This document shows positions 63,581 to 64,000 of a DNA stretch of 64,000 nucleotides, piece by piece (positions within the stretch are counted from its first letter, which is position 1; each line of letters opens with the position of its first letter). The DNA is from Bacteroidota bacterium (GTDB taxonomy: Bacteria; Bacteroidota; Bacteroidia; Flavobacteriales; Flavobacteriaceae): the NCBI GenBank assembly GCA_029557895.1, contig JAKQHT010000023.1:186001-250000 (forward strand), given 5' to 3'. The position numbers were made by a program, and so were the translations under genes. A model generated the notes under the pieces. That model did no database searches. It saw only the letters and a program-made list of their open reading frames with translations, and had not been told where the DNA came from.

Positions 63581-63973
63581 TTACGAATTAAAAATTATGA
63601 ATTACGAGATTTCAAGGTGAGTTGAATCTTCGCTAATATTTTGCAAATTTCTTCGGCATCACTGTGTATTGATTCAAATTCCTTATCAGAAATATATTGC
63701 GTTGCGTGAAGTAATTTCAACCAATAAACTGTCTCTCTCGCTTCCTTATATGAAATGGTTAATTTGTGCAGAAAATCCTTTTCAGATGCTCCACCAATCG
63801 ACTCTTCTATGTTTGCACCAATGCTTGTACCTGAGCGCAATATCTGTTTGGAAAGAACAAACTCTTTCTTCTCACTTTGCAGATGTTTAAAAAGCTCAAC
63901 AATTCTTATTGCAAATGCAAAACTCTTTTGTTGTATAATATTTTCTTTCATTTTTCTAATTTTTAATTCGTAA
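63581..63973. mobile_element. Four-helix-bundle unit framed by 17-bp inverted repeats
   Basis: TTACGAATTAAAAATTA at 63581-63597 is repeated perfectly in inverted orientation at 63957-63973. The 393-bp unit contains only the four-helix-bundle gene. Its left edge coincides with the break in the DUF2141 gene. It looks like an IVS-type insertion. Confidence 0.6.
63595..63951 (-). CDS. Four-helix-bundle protein (23S rRNA IVS-type, TIGR02436-like)
   Basis: 118 residues. KSFAFAIRIVELFKHLQSEKKEFVLSKQILRSGTSIGANIEESIGGASEKDFLHKLTISYKEARETVYWLKLL is the classical S23/IVP helical bundle; related bundles are encoded in 23S rRNA intervening sequences and serve as Avd proteins of diversity-generating retroelements. 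No reverse transcriptase is visible here. The gene is enclosed by the inverted repeat described at 63581-63973. Confidence 0.92.
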   Translation of the reverse strand: MKENIIQQKSFAFAIRIVELFKHLQSEKKEFVLSKQILRSGTSIGANIEESIGGASEKDFLHKLTISYKEARETVYWLKLLHATQYISDKEFESIHSDAEEICKILAKIQLTLKSRNS

Positions 63974-64000
63974 TTTTTAATTTTTAATTAAAGCAACGTT

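Overview
The window comes from a member of the Bacteroidota, almost certainly class Flavobacteriia (Flavobacteriaceae-like). Four things point there. Several promoters fit the Bacteroidota consensus TTG-N17-23-TAnnTTTG rather than sigma70 boxes. Three large secreted proteins end in type IX secretion C-terminal sorting domains. Gene neighbourhoods are typical of the class (dut-nucleotidyltransferase-TPR-DUF4292-EnvC; pdxA-DUF177-rpmF-fabH-accB-accC; tdk-alr; rplU-rpmA). Small family-specific proteins also occur (a PID-CTERM-like miniprotein and an HU-CCDC81/SPOR protein). No rRNA, CRISPR, phage or IS transposase gene is present, and one tRNA (Ala-GGC) was found.

Layout. 1-1.2 kb: end of an outer-membrane barrel gene and a small secreted protein behind a promoter with a direct-repeat operator candidate. 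1.4-7.8 kb: a co-directional envelope cluster (flippase, dUTPase, sugar nucleotidyltransferase, TPR protein, DUF4292 lipoprotein, EnvC-like activator). 7.8-11.7 kb: thioesterase, HU/SPOR protein, DprA, PID-CTERM-like miniprotein, riboflavin synthase. 11.7-16.8 kb: PdxA and the fatty-acid initiation block (YceD/DUF177, L32, FabH, AccB, AccC). 17-25.6 kb: oxidoreductase, MtgA, ABC ATPase, prolyl oligopeptidase, a T9SS-secreted FG-GAP/ASPIC protein and a diheme cytochrome lipoprotein. 25.6-32.7 kb: Asd, MscL, Alr, Tdk, a conserved unknown, RsmI, OsmC, RecJ. 32.9-38.3 kb: two giant T9SS substrates. 38.7-56.6 kb: Fsr-type MFS pump, LpxH, PTPS/QueD, 2OG oxygenase, USP plus tRNA-Ala, MetG, LD-carboxypeptidase, YraN, NadD, Gmk, YicC, thioesterase, ArsC-like protein, DUF3298, a transsulfuration enzyme, an HMA lipoprotein and an M16 peptidase pair. 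56.8-57.7 kb: L21 and L27.

From about 59.2 kb to the end the window changes character. It becomes AT-rich, all genes lie on the minus strand, and it holds broken genes and defence-related families. A MutS-like gene has lost its 5' end at a junction with a DUF3887 gene that has lost its 3' end. An Abi_2 gene is fused to the tail of an AlbA_2/HATPase-type ATP-binding protein gene. A DUF262/HNH GmrSD-like nuclease appears intact. A four-helix-bundle (23S IVS-type) gene framed by a perfect 17-bp inverted repeat abuts a truncated DUF2141 gene.

The most interesting signal is non-coding. Two distant sites in this island (59.49-59.74 kb and 62.88-63.22 kb) each carry the same pair of structured elements. 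The first (A) has 19-nt arms about 72 nt apart, framed by AAC-N6 and AT-GTT; arm sequences differ between copies but base pairing is kept, and the single mismatch and two wobbles fall at identical positions. The second (H) is a hairpin with a conserved TCT/TGT internal loop and covarying stems. The geometry recalls integron attC sites and suggests a cassette-type recombination system or a structured RNA, with no recombinase gene in view. Elsewhere there are two families of MITE-like intergenic repeats and a candidate pseudoknot leader upstream of the transsulfuration gene.
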